A program made the translations under genes and the position numbers. DNA of 36,974 bases from GCA-020343675 sp964462945 (GTDB taxonomy: Bacteria > Planctomycetota > Phycisphaerae > Sedimentisphaerales > Anaerobacaceae). Numbering within the stretch: position 1 is the stretch's first letter; every line of letters begins with the position of its first letter. The stretch is taken from NCBI GenBank assembly GCA_964462945.1, contig CAYWZW010000054.1, forward strand, positions 1 through 36,974, read 5' to 3'. Shown piece by piece: positions 23,773 through 32,271 of this stretch. Below the pieces are notes generated by a model, which did no database searches, had not been told where the DNA came from, and saw only the letters and a program-made list of their open reading frames with translations.

Positions 23773-26700
23773 CTATGAACCTCCCAGAGCGGCCAGTCTG
23801 GCCGTAACGTAGGCAGCCACGCCAACGTTCTGACCCTCAGCCAATGGTCCGACGTACTTGTCGGTAGCTAATTGGATCGACTGCTCGGCGGAGAAGCCCA
23901 TTTCGCTGTTCAGGATGCCGACATACTTTGCCAGAGCATCGAGGTATTCTCCGGCTGCGGCATATTGATTCTCGCCTCCGACATTGAGTGCTATTGCATT
24001 GGCAATCGACGTCATCTGCTCCTCAGTCGGCGGTGCAGTGCTCGAGGCGAACTGACTTATTACCTGCGCCAAAGCGGCTATATGCGTCCCTTCGGCATCT
24101 TGCAGGATTGTAGCGGCCTGCTTAAGCCCCGCACATGCATCGCACGGCTGTATGTTTCTGGTCGAGGCCAGAGCGTTAGCGATGCCAACCTGTATCATTC
24201 TCTCGTCGACTCCCAGCTCTGCAGCCGTCCACACCATCAACGCCGGGCAACCCGAAATCTCAAATTCTACTCTCTCAAGACCCGGCGCCGCGGGGAAACT
24301 GAGCGGAGCAGCCTGTTGTGGATTGACCATGATCGTCACCGTTCCGGATGCACTGTTGAAGCCGTCGGTGACTGAATAGGTAAAGCTGTCCTCTCCGACA
24401 AAGCCACTCGGCGGAGTATAAGTGAAAGTGCCATCATCGTTCAGTACCACGGTTCCGGGACCTTCGTAGGCAAAAGAACTCACTCCAAGCGGGTCGGTGT
24501 CAGAGTCGGCGTCGTTAGACAGGACATCGATGACCACAGGGGTGCCCTGATTAGCCGTCGCCGTATCATTAGCCGGAGCGGGCAGATTGTTGGTCAAGGT
24601 GATTGTGACCGTCGCAGGATCGGAGGTCACTTGGCCGGCATCCGTGATGCTGTACGTGAAGGTATCTGTGGCCTTGCCGTCCTGGTCAAATGTCAGCCCG
24701 CTCAAGTCGGCAGGCGGCTCGTATGTAACAGTGCCGTCAGGATTAACGGTAAGCGTGCCGCCTTGGTCGCTGGTCGGAGAATCCAATGTTACCGTAACCG
24801 GCGGGAATTCACCTGCATCGTCATTAACCAGGATGTCAAGTCCAACAATCGGGGTGTCTTTGGGCGTCTGTGCAAAATCGGGCAGCGCCAGCGGCAGTAT
24901 CGCGTCAAGCACCCAGGCGCTGTTAATACCGAGGTCGTTTTCGCCGCGGAGTACGTATCCCTCTTCCGGGCCGCTTCCATCGGCATAAGGCAGGGTGCCA
25001 TAGACAACCGCTTCGTTCAAGCTGCCGGTTCTGCGTGAGCAGACCTCCAACCAACCGATACCTTCCAAAGATTCCTCGACGAACAGGCTTCCAAAGGTGA
25101 CTGTGTCATAGGCATCGACGACCATGGCTCCGGTTCCTTCGGATTCAATGCTGACTGGCGACCCGACGTGGACATTGCCTGTCACACTCGCAAGGTAAAT
25201 CGCCACATCAATTGGGTCGCCTTCATTCCTCAGAAGTCCATCGATTTCCGCAGGTTCATCCAGGAAACCGACAGCCGCACGGTCATCAACAGAAGCAGCG
25301 TCGTACAGTCCTTCAGCGGATAGTCCTGCACTCTCGCCCAACTTCAAGTCTTCGCTGCTCATAATGACAATCGCCGCCTTGCCGTCATCATAAGGCAGGT
25401 CAACGCCAATCGCTTCGGATTGATCGGAATAACCCTCGACAATGACATTAAGTGTGTCATTCAAGCCACTAGGTGTAAATATCTTGCCATTCTCGGAGAT
25501 AATGGATACTCCACCAGAATGAGCTTCTACGTAATCAGCAAGGCTGATGTCGCCAGCAGCCTCCAGATAAAGGCTGCTTTGGTCCTTTTGCAGCCAGCCG
25601 TTAGCGGTGATCGTACCGCTCTGGGCGTCCACCTTCTGGTCATCTTCGCTGCCAAACACGGCGTTATTATTCAACACGATGTCGTCGTTCGCGATCACAT
25701 CGTCATTCAGATATATCGTTTCATCTGCCGCTGAGACCTCGATACTGCCACCCGTCGAAACGAGGCTGCCATAGGCCGTCATATCGCCGCCATCAGCTTC
25801 ATCGGCATCAGCGGTAAGAGTAAGGTCTCCGACCGCATCCACCTCTCCGCCCAGGACGATATCCCGGTCTGCTTCAACCGCGATGGCACCCTCGCCCGTC
25901 AACGTCTTTTCATCAGCCAAAATCACATCCTGGCCAGCTACGAGTGCCACCTCATCAGCAGCCCAGGCGTTGTTATTGAGTAAAAGGTCTATCGCTGCAT
26001 CGACGTTATCATAAAGATATATCGTACTATCCGACGCTGAAATCAAGATGCTGCCGCCAGTCGAAGTGAGGCTGCCATAGGCCGTCATATCGCCGCCATC
26101 AGCTTCATCGGCATCAGCGGTAAGAGCAAGGTCTCCGACCGCATCAACCGCTCCGCCGAGGACAATATCCCGGTCTGCTTCAACCGTGAGGGCGCCTTCG
26201 CCCGTGAGCGTGGTACCGTCGTCAGTGCCATCGCCAACAATCACATCCTGACCGGCTGACAGTGTTACGCCGTCGGCAGCCACTGTGTAGTTGTTGAGAT
26301 GAACGTCTGTCCCGGCAGTAATGTTGCCGTCAGCGTCGATCCCACCATCCGCCGTAAGATTCACACTCCCGGCAGTAGCCTCTATCGCCTCGGTCGCCAG
26401 TAATTGGCTGGCTGCGGCTTTGGCATTCACGTCAATGTCTCCGGTTGTTGAGGTCAATTGCTTAGTTGTTATGTTGCCTTGATCACCTGAAAGAGTGATG
26501 CCGGCATCAGCCGTTGCTCCCACGGAAGCCCACTGGTCGGCAGCATTTTCCGGATTGCCTCCGTTCTCTACTGCAGTTACCGAGCCATTATTGCTTATCA
26601 GTGTAAGGTCCGTGTTGCCCTGGCTTCCAAACAGAAAATAAGCCAAATCCAAATCAACGTCCTGCTCCAACGTCAGGTAGCTGCCCGTGACGGTGATAGT

Positions 26701-28317
26701 CGTATTTTCCGCATAGATTTTGCCGTCGTCAACGCCATCTGCAGCTCCCGCTCTAATTGTCAGGTCATGGTTGCCGTTCAACTCGTCACTGTCTCCGTTA
26801 TATCCTTCGGTCGGATAAGCGCTATTTGCAAAGATTACGTCCTGGCCGGCTTCAAGTGTGGCGCCGGAAGCAGTCATATCTGTATCGTTGTTCAGTATAA
26901 GGTCTCCACCTGCAATCGCGTCGCCGTCCAGGGTTATTTGCCCGGTGGTGTCGATGGTATCGTCAGCCAGACTTTCTCTTACTGAGATATCGAGATTACC
27001 CCCGGCCTGGAGGTGACCTGCGACGTGCACACTACCGCCACCGTCATACCCCCAGTTTGCCATTGCTTTTATGGTCAGGTTACCTCCGGCAGCCGCAGCG
27101 TCATTAACAGCGACAATTCGGCCTTTAACCTCCATATCGCCATTCGGCGCATTCAAACCCTGGGTGCTCAGATTACCGAGCCCCAGGCCGTCGCTATCGG
27201 CAGTCGCATATATGCTCCCGCTATCAGATGTAACATCACCCTCGAGGATAACATGCTCACGAGCCGATACGGTAACATCACCAATTGTACTGTGCAGCTC
27301 ACCGGTAACAGTAAGATCGTGGCCGTTGTTTGCTGCATCTGCCGGGTCTCCGGCCTGGAGCATTATGCTGCCTGCAGTAATACTCCCATCGACTGTAATA
27401 TGTGACTCTGTTGCACTTTCCTCACCGGAGTACGCTTCGACATCACCTGTCGCCGTGACATCGCTAAGCTCCACATCATCCCGTGCTGTAACCGCCAGGT
27501 CCCCGATGTTGGCGATGGCCTGGGAAAAGACATCGCCGGCTGCGAGAACCAATTCCCCGACCGGTGAGCCACCTTCTCCCACGGTGCCGTTGTTTGTGAC
27601 ACTGTCGCTGCTGCCAGCGATTAAGTCAGTGCTGACATCGACAATAACGCTGCTGCCGGGCTGACCGAGACGCAGTGTGTCGCCGGCGGCCATTACTACA
27701 AGTCCGCCTGGACAAAGAATAGCGCCATTGTTTATGACGTCGTCTCCTACAAGATAAACGCTGTTGGTGGCTGCGATTGTGCCGGCGTTAGTCACGTCAC
27801 CTCTGCCGCCGGAGAATATCATCTTCAGCGCCGGGTCGCCTGTGGCATTGAGGAAGTTTGTGTTTGTCATTCCGAGGCCGGAAGCGACCAATTGAGCGAC
27901 ATTGACCTGGGATCCCGCGCCAAAGACAATCCCGGCGGGATTCACGATGAAAATCCGCATGTCCAGGCCATTGAGGGTACCGTCAAATTGCGTCGGGTTC
28001 CCCGACATGATCCTGTTGAGCACGGCGGAGTTACTGAGCCCCCCCGCCTGCAGGAACGTGAGAATTTCAGTCGCGCTGGTGTTTATCCCTCCTGTTCCCG
28101 AAGCGCCCCACTGGATGACCGACTGGGCCTGGTTCACCGTTACAGCGGTGTTGGCGCCGTACGTAATCGTTCCGGTCCCGACCGTGAATGCCCCGCCGGC
28201 AGGTGTGGCCAGCACGACCGGAAGCGACGTGTTCAGAATCAGACAACACGTCAGGAAGTATATGACGACCTTCCTAAAATACCGCGCTTTCAATTTTCTT
28301 ATTACACTTTTCATCAT
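23773..28317 (-). CDS. giant FhaB-type (TPS domain) surface protein, 1514 aa
   Basis: Start ATG 28317 or, better placed to AAGGGGA, ATG 28314. A long basic signal peptide (about residues 1-38) precedes a TPS/haemagglutination-activity domain (about 40-240), with QWGASGTGGINTS and NPAGIVFGAGSQVNVAQLVA as the family hallmark. A beta-helix of repeated aspartate-rich rungs fills about 240-1130 and includes a nearly identical 102-aa tandem unit. Two cadherin-like/VCBS-type domains (about 1150-1335: NDDAGEFPPVTV, NDADSDTDPLGV, EDSFTYSVTD) follow. A helical C-terminal domain of about 175 residues contains a CDAC motif. TPS proteins are secreted through a TpsB pore to bind surfaces; no TpsB gene is in the window. 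It is monocistronic, with its own promoter and terminator. The C-terminal domain is of unknown function. Confidence 0.88.
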   Translation of the reverse strand: MMKSVIRKLKARYFRKVVIYFLTCCLILNTSLPVVLATPAGGAFTVGTGTITYGANTAVTVNQAQSVIQWGASGTGGINTSATEILTFLQAGGLSNSAVLNRIMSGNPTQFDGTLNGLDMRIFIVNPAGIVFGAGSQVNVAQLVASGLGMTNTNFLNATGDPALKMIFSGGRGDVTNAGTIAATNSVYLVGDDVINNGAILCPGGLVVMAAGDTLRLGQPGSSVIVDVSTDLIAGSSDSVTNNGTVGEGGSPVGELVLAAGDVFSQAIANIGDLAVTARDDVELSDVTATGDVEAYSGEESATESHITVDGSITAGSIMLQAGDPADAANNGHDLTVTGELHSTIGDVTVSAREHVILEGDVTSDSGSIYATADSDGLGLGNLSTQGLNAPNGDMEVKGRIVAVNDAAAAGGNLTIKAMANWGYDGGGSVHVAGHLQAGGNLDISVRESLADDTIDTTGQITLDGDAIAGGDLILNNDTDMTASGATLEAGQDVIFANSAYPTEGYNGDSDELNGNHDLTIRAGAADGVDDGKIYAENTTITVTGSYLTLEQDVDLDLAYFLFGSQGNTDLTLISNNGSVTAVENGGNPENAADQWASVGATADAGITLSGDQGNITTKQLTSTTGDIDVNAKAAASQLLATEAIEATAGSVNLTADGGIDADGNITAGTDVHLNNYTVAADGVTLSAGQDVIVGDGTDDGTTLTGEGALTVEADRDIVLGGAVDAVGDLALTADADEADGGDMTAYGSLTSTGGSILISASDSTIYLYDNVDAAIDLLLNNNAWAADEVALVAGQDVILADEKTLTGEGAIAVEADRDIVLGGEVDAVGDLTLTADADEADGGDMTAYGSLVSTGGSIEVSAADETIYLNDDVIANDDIVLNNNAVFGSEDDQKVDAQSGTITANGWLQKDQSSLYLEAAGDISLADYVEAHSGGVSIISENGKIFTPSGLNDTLNVIVEGYSDQSEAIGVDLPYDDGKAAIVIMSSEDLKLGESAGLSAEGLYDAASVDDRAAVGFLDEPAEIDGLLRNEGDPIDVAIYLASVTGNVHVGSPVSIESEGTGAMVVDAYDTVTFGSLFVEESLEGIGWLEVCSRRTGSLNEAVVYGTLPYADGSGPEEGYVLRGENDLGINSAWVLDAILPLALPDFAQTPKDTPIVGLDILVNDDAGEFPPVTVTLDSPTSDQGGTLTVNPDGTVTYEPPADLSGLTFDQDGKATDTFTYSITDAGQVTSDPATVTITLTNNLPAPANDTATANQGTPVVIDVLSNDADSDTDPLGVSSFAYEGPGTVVLNDDGTFTYTPPSGFVGEDSFTYSVTDGFNSASGTVTIMVNPQQAAPLSFPAAPGLERVEFEISGCPALMVWTAAELGVDERMIQVGIANALASTRNIQPCDACAGLKQAATILQDAEGTHIAALAQVISQFASSTAPPTEEQMTSIANAIALNVGGENQYAAAGEYLDALAKYVGILNSEMGFSAEQSIQLATDKYVGPLAEGQNVGVAAYVTARLAALGGS
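25741..26350 (-). repeat. 306-bp tandem duplication inside the FhaB-type gene
   Basis: The unit repeats with a 306-bp (102-codon) period. 25741-25910 and 26047-26216 are almost identical, with about a dozen differences by eye; conservation falls off beyond. The repeated protein core is VEADRDIVLGG to GDMTAYGSL. High nucleotide identity points to a recent duplication. Confidence 0.75.
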
Positions 28318-28360
28318 CCATCCCCTTAAATAAAAACGACGATCGTCTTTTCACATCCCT

Positions 28361-28378
28361 CCCGACCACGCTGTCGGG
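28361..28378 (-). other. hairpin in the FhaB-type leader
   Basis: CCCGAC and GTCGGG pair over 6 bp around a 6-nt loop. It lies in the transcribed leader, about 45 nt before the ATG and just before a GACGATCGTC palindrome (28338-28347 region). Confidence 0.4.
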
Positions 28379-28457
28379 CAAATATGTTCCCATTGACCCC
28401 CCAGCCCCAAGGTGCGCCTGCATGATGTTAAACCGCATTCCGACTACATTAGCGATT

Positions 28458-28487
28458 ATTATACCTTATTTGGACTCCATTTGTCAA
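28458..28487 (-). promoter_or_regulatory. consensus sigma-70-type promoter of the FhaB-type gene
   Basis: On the minus strand -35 TTGACA (28482-28487) and -10 TATAAT (28458-28463) both match the consensus exactly, with an 18-nt spacer. Transcription would start near 28451, giving a leader of about 130 nt to the ATG. Confidence 0.8.
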
Positions 28488-28808
28488 GAGCGATCTTGAC
28501 GTTTAGCCGGTTTTTCAGCTTCCACTGGTGTTGGGGGAACAAGGGCAATAGCAGCCGCAATGTTGGCCCTGGGCCAAACGGCCCTTTTGCTGATCGCCGA
28601 GTTTGTGATGCTCACCGTGGATGGCGAGATTATCAGCGTATGGCTATTTCCTGCAACCGCGGGGCCAATCGCCCCATATTTTCCGGACGAAGCGTTGTGC
28701 TTCTTGCCGGGATTGGCTATTTTATGAATGGATAGACTCACGAACTTAAGCCGCGTTAAGCGGATTTTTGGATATGGCAGGCAGAGCTGATTATGGAGAG
28801 ATAGCGTT

Positions 28809-30923
28809 ATGGTGAACACAAATATTACTGTAGCCTCCGTTGAGTTATTATTTCTCACATCCGTGTCCATCCTCCAGGCGGCGTCGAGCCCCTTAGAGGG
28901 GACACTGAGCCAGGAGGACTGGGGGGCGCCCAAAGTCCAGGTACTCCAGGAACAGGGACGATGGACCGTTGAGGGATTGAGAAATCGAATAGAGCTGGAA
29001 CCATCGGACTTACAGATGACGGTACATGCTCAGGGCCGGAAATGGTCGATGGTGTCCTCATCGTCCGGCGACCTTGTCGTCGAGGATTCGGGAGCACGGT
29101 TGTCTCTGCGTCTGGCAGATGCAGGGAATAAGCAAATCTCACCGTACCACACGGGCTTCAAGTCGGGACTCAAAATTGCCTTGAGCGACTTTGCTTACAA
29201 AGATAAACAGATTGATTTGCAGATCGCACTTTTCATTTGTCTCGAAGGCCGGCAGGAAGAGCTGGTCTGTGAAGTCATTGCCGCAGAGACGACTGCGACG
29301 GTCCTGGAATGTTTTTGGCCCCGGGCCGTGGCAGACGAGTGCTTTGATCATACGGTGATTCCCTTCATGCAGGGCATGCTGCTTCCAAAGGATTGGCCCC
29401 AGAAGGTGCGATTATACGATACGATGTGCTACGGGCGAGGGCTGTATATGCCTTGGTGGGGACATCAAAAAGGCAAATCCGCGATGCTGGTTCTGATCGA
29501 GACGCCGGAAGATGCCGGCTGCCGCTTTGAGCATCCTGCCGACGGCCCGACTAAAATGGAACTACGGTGGGTTCACTCTCTGGGCAAATTAGCGTATCCG
29601 CGACGTGTCCGGCTCTGCTTCTTTGACGAAGGAAATTATGTCACGATGGCCAAGCGATACCGCCGCTATGTCCATGAGACAGGGCATTTCGTTTCTCTCA
29701 AGGAAAAGATCGCTCGAAATCCTCTGGTGGGGAGACTGGTTGGCTCTCCCGTCGTTCACACCGGCATCCTGTCGCACATCCAGCCGGAATCCAGCTATTA
29801 TCACAAGGACGACCCCGCTAAGAACCATCAATTTGTCAGCTTCGACGAGCGGGCCGGGCAGCTTCGCCAACTGTCGCAAAAGGGGATAAGGCGGGCCTAC
29901 GTCCATCTGGATGGATGGGGGTTTCGAGGCTACGACAATCTTCACCCCGACGTGCTGCCGCCTTGTCCTGAAGCGGGCGGATGGGAAGGCATGAAGCGGT
30001 TTGCCGAAACGTGCGAGGAGCTGGGCTACGTCTTTGCGATCCACGATCAGTACCGTGACTACTATCTCGACGCCAAATCCTACGACCCGCGGCACACCAT
30101 CCTCGACCGAAGCGGAAATCGCCCCGCCGGCAGCACGTGGTTCGGCGGCAAGCAGTCGATCCTGTGTTCGCGGCTGGCGTTAGGTCACGTCAAGAAGAAT
30201 TACCTGGGCCTGCTCGATCAGGGCGTAAAAGTCCGAGGGGCCTACCTCGACGTTTTTGCAGTCGTGCCTCCCGATGAATGTTATAGCCCGGAACACCCCG
30301 CAACCCGCGCCGACTGCCTGACGCACCGCGGCTTGTGCCTGGATTTCATTCGCGCCGCCGGAGGCGTTGTCAGTTCCGAAGAACCGGCTGACTGGGCCAT
30401 TCCGCATATCGACCTGGTTCATCACGGTCCTCATGCCTTAGTGCCGAACCCAGGACACGGCCCCGCAATGGGAATCCCCGTCCCGCTCTTTAGCCTCGTT
30501 TATCACGATGCCCTGCTGCTGCCCTGGTCTCTGGGAAAGGGCGCGTGGGGAATTCCTGAGAATGACCTCGGATACTTACATGGCTTAGCCAATGCCGGAC
30601 TTCCATATCTGTCGCTGAATCCCGCCCAGGAGGAGCTGGCCCGTGTGCGGACGATGTGCGCGCTGCATGAACGAGTCGGGCTTCTGGAAATGACGAACCA
30701 TGAATTCCTGGACGAATCCCGTCGAAAGCAGCGGACCACCTTCTCGGATGGAACCACGGTGACAATCGACCTGGACAGCGAGACCTATGAGATTTCGCCG
30801 AACCTCACTTCAATTTCCGACGCAGCTCGTCCTGCAACTGCGTGCTCAGATTCGCGCGGGCCAGCTCACCGGCGCCGCGAAGTCGTACGTGCCGTGTTTC
30901 CATGCGGCCGTCCGGCGACTTGA
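28809..30923 (+). CDS. secreted GH-like protein, DUF5696-type
   Basis: This is a 704-aa protein starting at ATG 28809 with GGAGAG 8 nt upstream. A weak signal peptide covers about residues 1-25. An N-terminal beta-sandwich (about 30-280) is followed by a TIM-barrel-like part: RRAYVHLDGWGFRGYDNLHP, LGYVFAIHDQYRDYY, VKVRGAYLDVFAVVPPDEC and VVSSEEPADWAIPHIDLV. The Asp in YLDVF is a candidate nucleophile by analogy with GH101-type enzymes. That assignment is inference; I only recognise a DUF5696-like putative glycosidase. The expected end is near TVTIDLDSETYEISP. The last roughly 38 residues are Arg/Ser/Pro-rich and antisense to the CinA-like gene (119-bp overlap), so they look like run-on translation. 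Confidence 0.7.
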   Translation: MVNTNITVASVELLFLTSVSILQAASSPLEGTLSQEDWGAPKVQVLQEQGRWTVEGLRNRIELEPSDLQMTVHAQGRKWSMVSSSSGDLVVEDSGARLSLRLADAGNKQISPYHTGFKSGLKIALSDFAYKDKQIDLQIALFICLEGRQEELVCEVIAAETTATVLECFWPRAVADECFDHTVIPFMQGMLLPKDWPQKVRLYDTMCYGRGLYMPWWGHQKGKSAMLVLIETPEDAGCRFEHPADGPTKMELRWVHSLGKLAYPRRVRLCFFDEGNYVTMAKRYRRYVHETGHFVSLKEKIARNPLVGRLVGSPVVHTGILSHIQPESSYYHKDDPAKNHQFVSFDERAGQLRQLSQKGIRRAYVHLDGWGFRGYDNLHPDVLPPCPEAGGWEGMKRFAETCEELGYVFAIHDQYRDYYLDAKSYDPRHTILDRSGNRPAGSTWFGGKQSILCSRLALGHVKKNYLGLLDQGVKVRGAYLDVFAVVPPDECYSPEHPATRADCLTHRGLCLDFIRAAGGVVSSEEPADWAIPHIDLVHHGPHALVPNPGHGPAMGIPVPLFSLVYHDALLLPWSLGKGAWGIPENDLGYLHGLANAGLPYLSLNPAQEELARVRTMCALHERVGLLEMTNHEFLDESRRKQRTTFSDGTTVTIDLDSETYEISPNLTSISDAARPATACSDSRGPAHRRREVVRAVFPCGRPAT

Positions 30924-32223
30924 GAGCAACCGTCACGAAGGCATCGCCGTTTTCATCCGGCCACGTCTGGCCCACCGCAATGGCCCATTGGCTTGCCGTC
31001 ACATCCGCCGCTGCGGTGGCCAGCCGCTCCGCCTTTTGGCTGCGGGACATGCCGTCGGCCCAGTGGTCGTCGCCCACACGGAGCAAGCGGCGTAGTTTTT
31101 CGTCGGTTGCCGCGACGAATGAGCCGGCTAATACCCGTTGCGCGCCGTCTGTATTGCTCAGGGCCGCAGCGAGAGAGCCGCCGCTGCCCGCTTCGGCCAG
31201 CGCCAGCGTCACGCCGCGAGCCTCAAGCAGCTTGACAATGTGTTGCTCCAGGGACGTTTGGTCATCCGCATACACGTATTCGCCCAGGTGCGTCATAATC
31301 TTTTGTCTAAGCTCCTGGAGCCTCGCCCGATCCTCCGGCGTGTCCGCCGGCAGTGAGAAAGTGAAATCCACCCGGCTGCCTTCGAACTGCGACGATACCG
31401 TGATGTCGGGCGGCAGCGGCACATGGTCCTTGAGCGTCTGGTCGATCTGGGACTGGCCCATGCCCACGAACCGCAGGGTCAGCGAGCAGCCGGGCAGCCG
31501 CGTGCCGAATCGCCGGCTCAGATACGGCACCAGCTCATCGCCGACCATCGGCTGCAATTCGCGCGGCGGCCCCGGCAGCGCGACGACCACGGCGTTGGAC
31601 AGTTCAAAGACAAGACCCACGGCCGTGCCGTTGGCGTTCTTCAGATAGCTGCCGCGCGTCGGCACCTGTGTCTGGCGGCGCAGGTTAGGGCGAAGCTCGC
31701 CGGGTGGCACACGAAAACGTCGCCCCATCTCCGCCAATACGTCGGGGTGTTCTTTCAGCGTGACGCCCGTGAAGTCAGAAATCGCCTCGCGGGTAATGTC
31801 GTTGTCGGTGGGCCCCAGACCTCCGGTGACAATGGCCAAGTCTGCCTTGCTCGTGGCAAAGGCAAGCGCCTCTTTGAGGTCGGCCTGCTTGTCATCGACG
31901 AGCATCGAGCCGACGCACTGCAAGCCCAGCGGGCGAAGGGTCCGGGTCAGAAAGCAGGTGTGCCCGTCCGGATAAGCGCCCGACAGCAGCTCACCACCCG
32001 TGACGACGATCATGTAGCGCGTCGGCTGTGGAACTGCCTCGCTGTCAGCAGCTCCTATCGCCAACGATCGCACAAGGGCAATCAAGAACAATGCCAACCA
32101 CCACGCCATTTGAGGCTGGGTGGCAGCCTCAAGCACAGCTTGGGGATGGCTTTTTCCCCACCATCCCCAAAGCCTACGGCTTTGAGGCTGCCACCCCCCG
32201 ACCTGGAGAAATTTATCTCGCAT
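30805..32223 (-). CDS. secreted CinA-like protein with degenerate deamidase domain and disrupted signal peptide
   Basis: This is a 472-aa protein; ATG 32223 follows AGAGAGGAG 8 nt upstream. Residues 1-7 (MRDKFLQ) and 39-60 (MAWWLALFLIALVRS and on) together form a classic signal peptide, split by 31 residues encoded by a palindromic segment. The N-terminal MoCF/CinA domain is clear: TGGELLSGAYPDGHT, IVTGGLGPTDNDITREA and ALPGPPREL. The C-terminal CinA/PncC domain carries AEAGSGG where active NMN deamidases have AESCTGG, so the catalytic Ser is lost. CinA normally acts in the cytoplasm on ADP-ribose and NMN; an exported, partly inactive version is unusual. It is 48 bp downstream of the PQQ gene on the same strand. 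Confidence 0.8.
   Translation of the reverse strand: MRDKFLQVGGWQPQSRRLWGWWGKSHPQAVLEAATQPQMAWWLALFLIALVRSLAIGAADSEAVPQPTRYMIVVTGGELLSGAYPDGHTCFLTRTLRPLGLQCVGSMLVDDKQADLKEALAFATSKADLAIVTGGLGPTDNDITREAISDFTGVTLKEHPDVLAEMGRRFRVPPGELRPNLRRQTQVPTRGSYLKNANGTAVGLVFELSNAVVVALPGPPRELQPMVGDELVPYLSRRFGTRLPGCSLTLRFVGMGQSQIDQTLKDHVPLPPDITVSSQFEGSRVDFTFSLPADTPEDRARLQELRQKIMTHLGEYVYADDQTSLEQHIVKLLEARGVTLALAEAGSGGSLAAALSNTDGAQRVLAGSFVAATDEKLRRLLRVGDDHWADGMSRSQKAERLATAAADVTASQWAIAVGQTWPDENGDAFVTVALKSPDGRMETRHVRLRGAGELARANLSTQLQDELRRKLK
32110..32202 (-). repeat. 93-bp palindromic insertion in the CinA-like signal peptide
   Basis: The segment can fold on itself. Outer arms share TGGCAGCCTCAA and its complement; inner arms share TTTGGGGATGG and CCATCCCCAA. 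It is exactly 31 codons, so the frame is kept. Removing it joins MRDKFLQ to MAWWLALFL as a normal signal peptide. Confidence 0.7.
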
Positions 32224-32271
32224 CGTTCGAACTCCTCTCTGGGATACCATTCATCCGTGATGTGCCGCCCT

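Larger units (their letters stand above)
28318..28808. other. divergent 491-bp intergenic region
   Basis: It holds the FhaB-type promoter and leader. The rest (28500-28808) shows a short plus-strand frame 28560-28727 (55 codons, hydrophobic), without a ribosome site; it may be a remnant or chance. A GGAGAG at 28795-28800 serves the downstream gene. No clear plus-strand promoter is seen. Confidence 0.5.

Noticed and set aside
25741..26350. CRISPR array
   Set aside because: The repeats are 306-bp coding units without spacers; no array of short repeats is present anywhere in the window.
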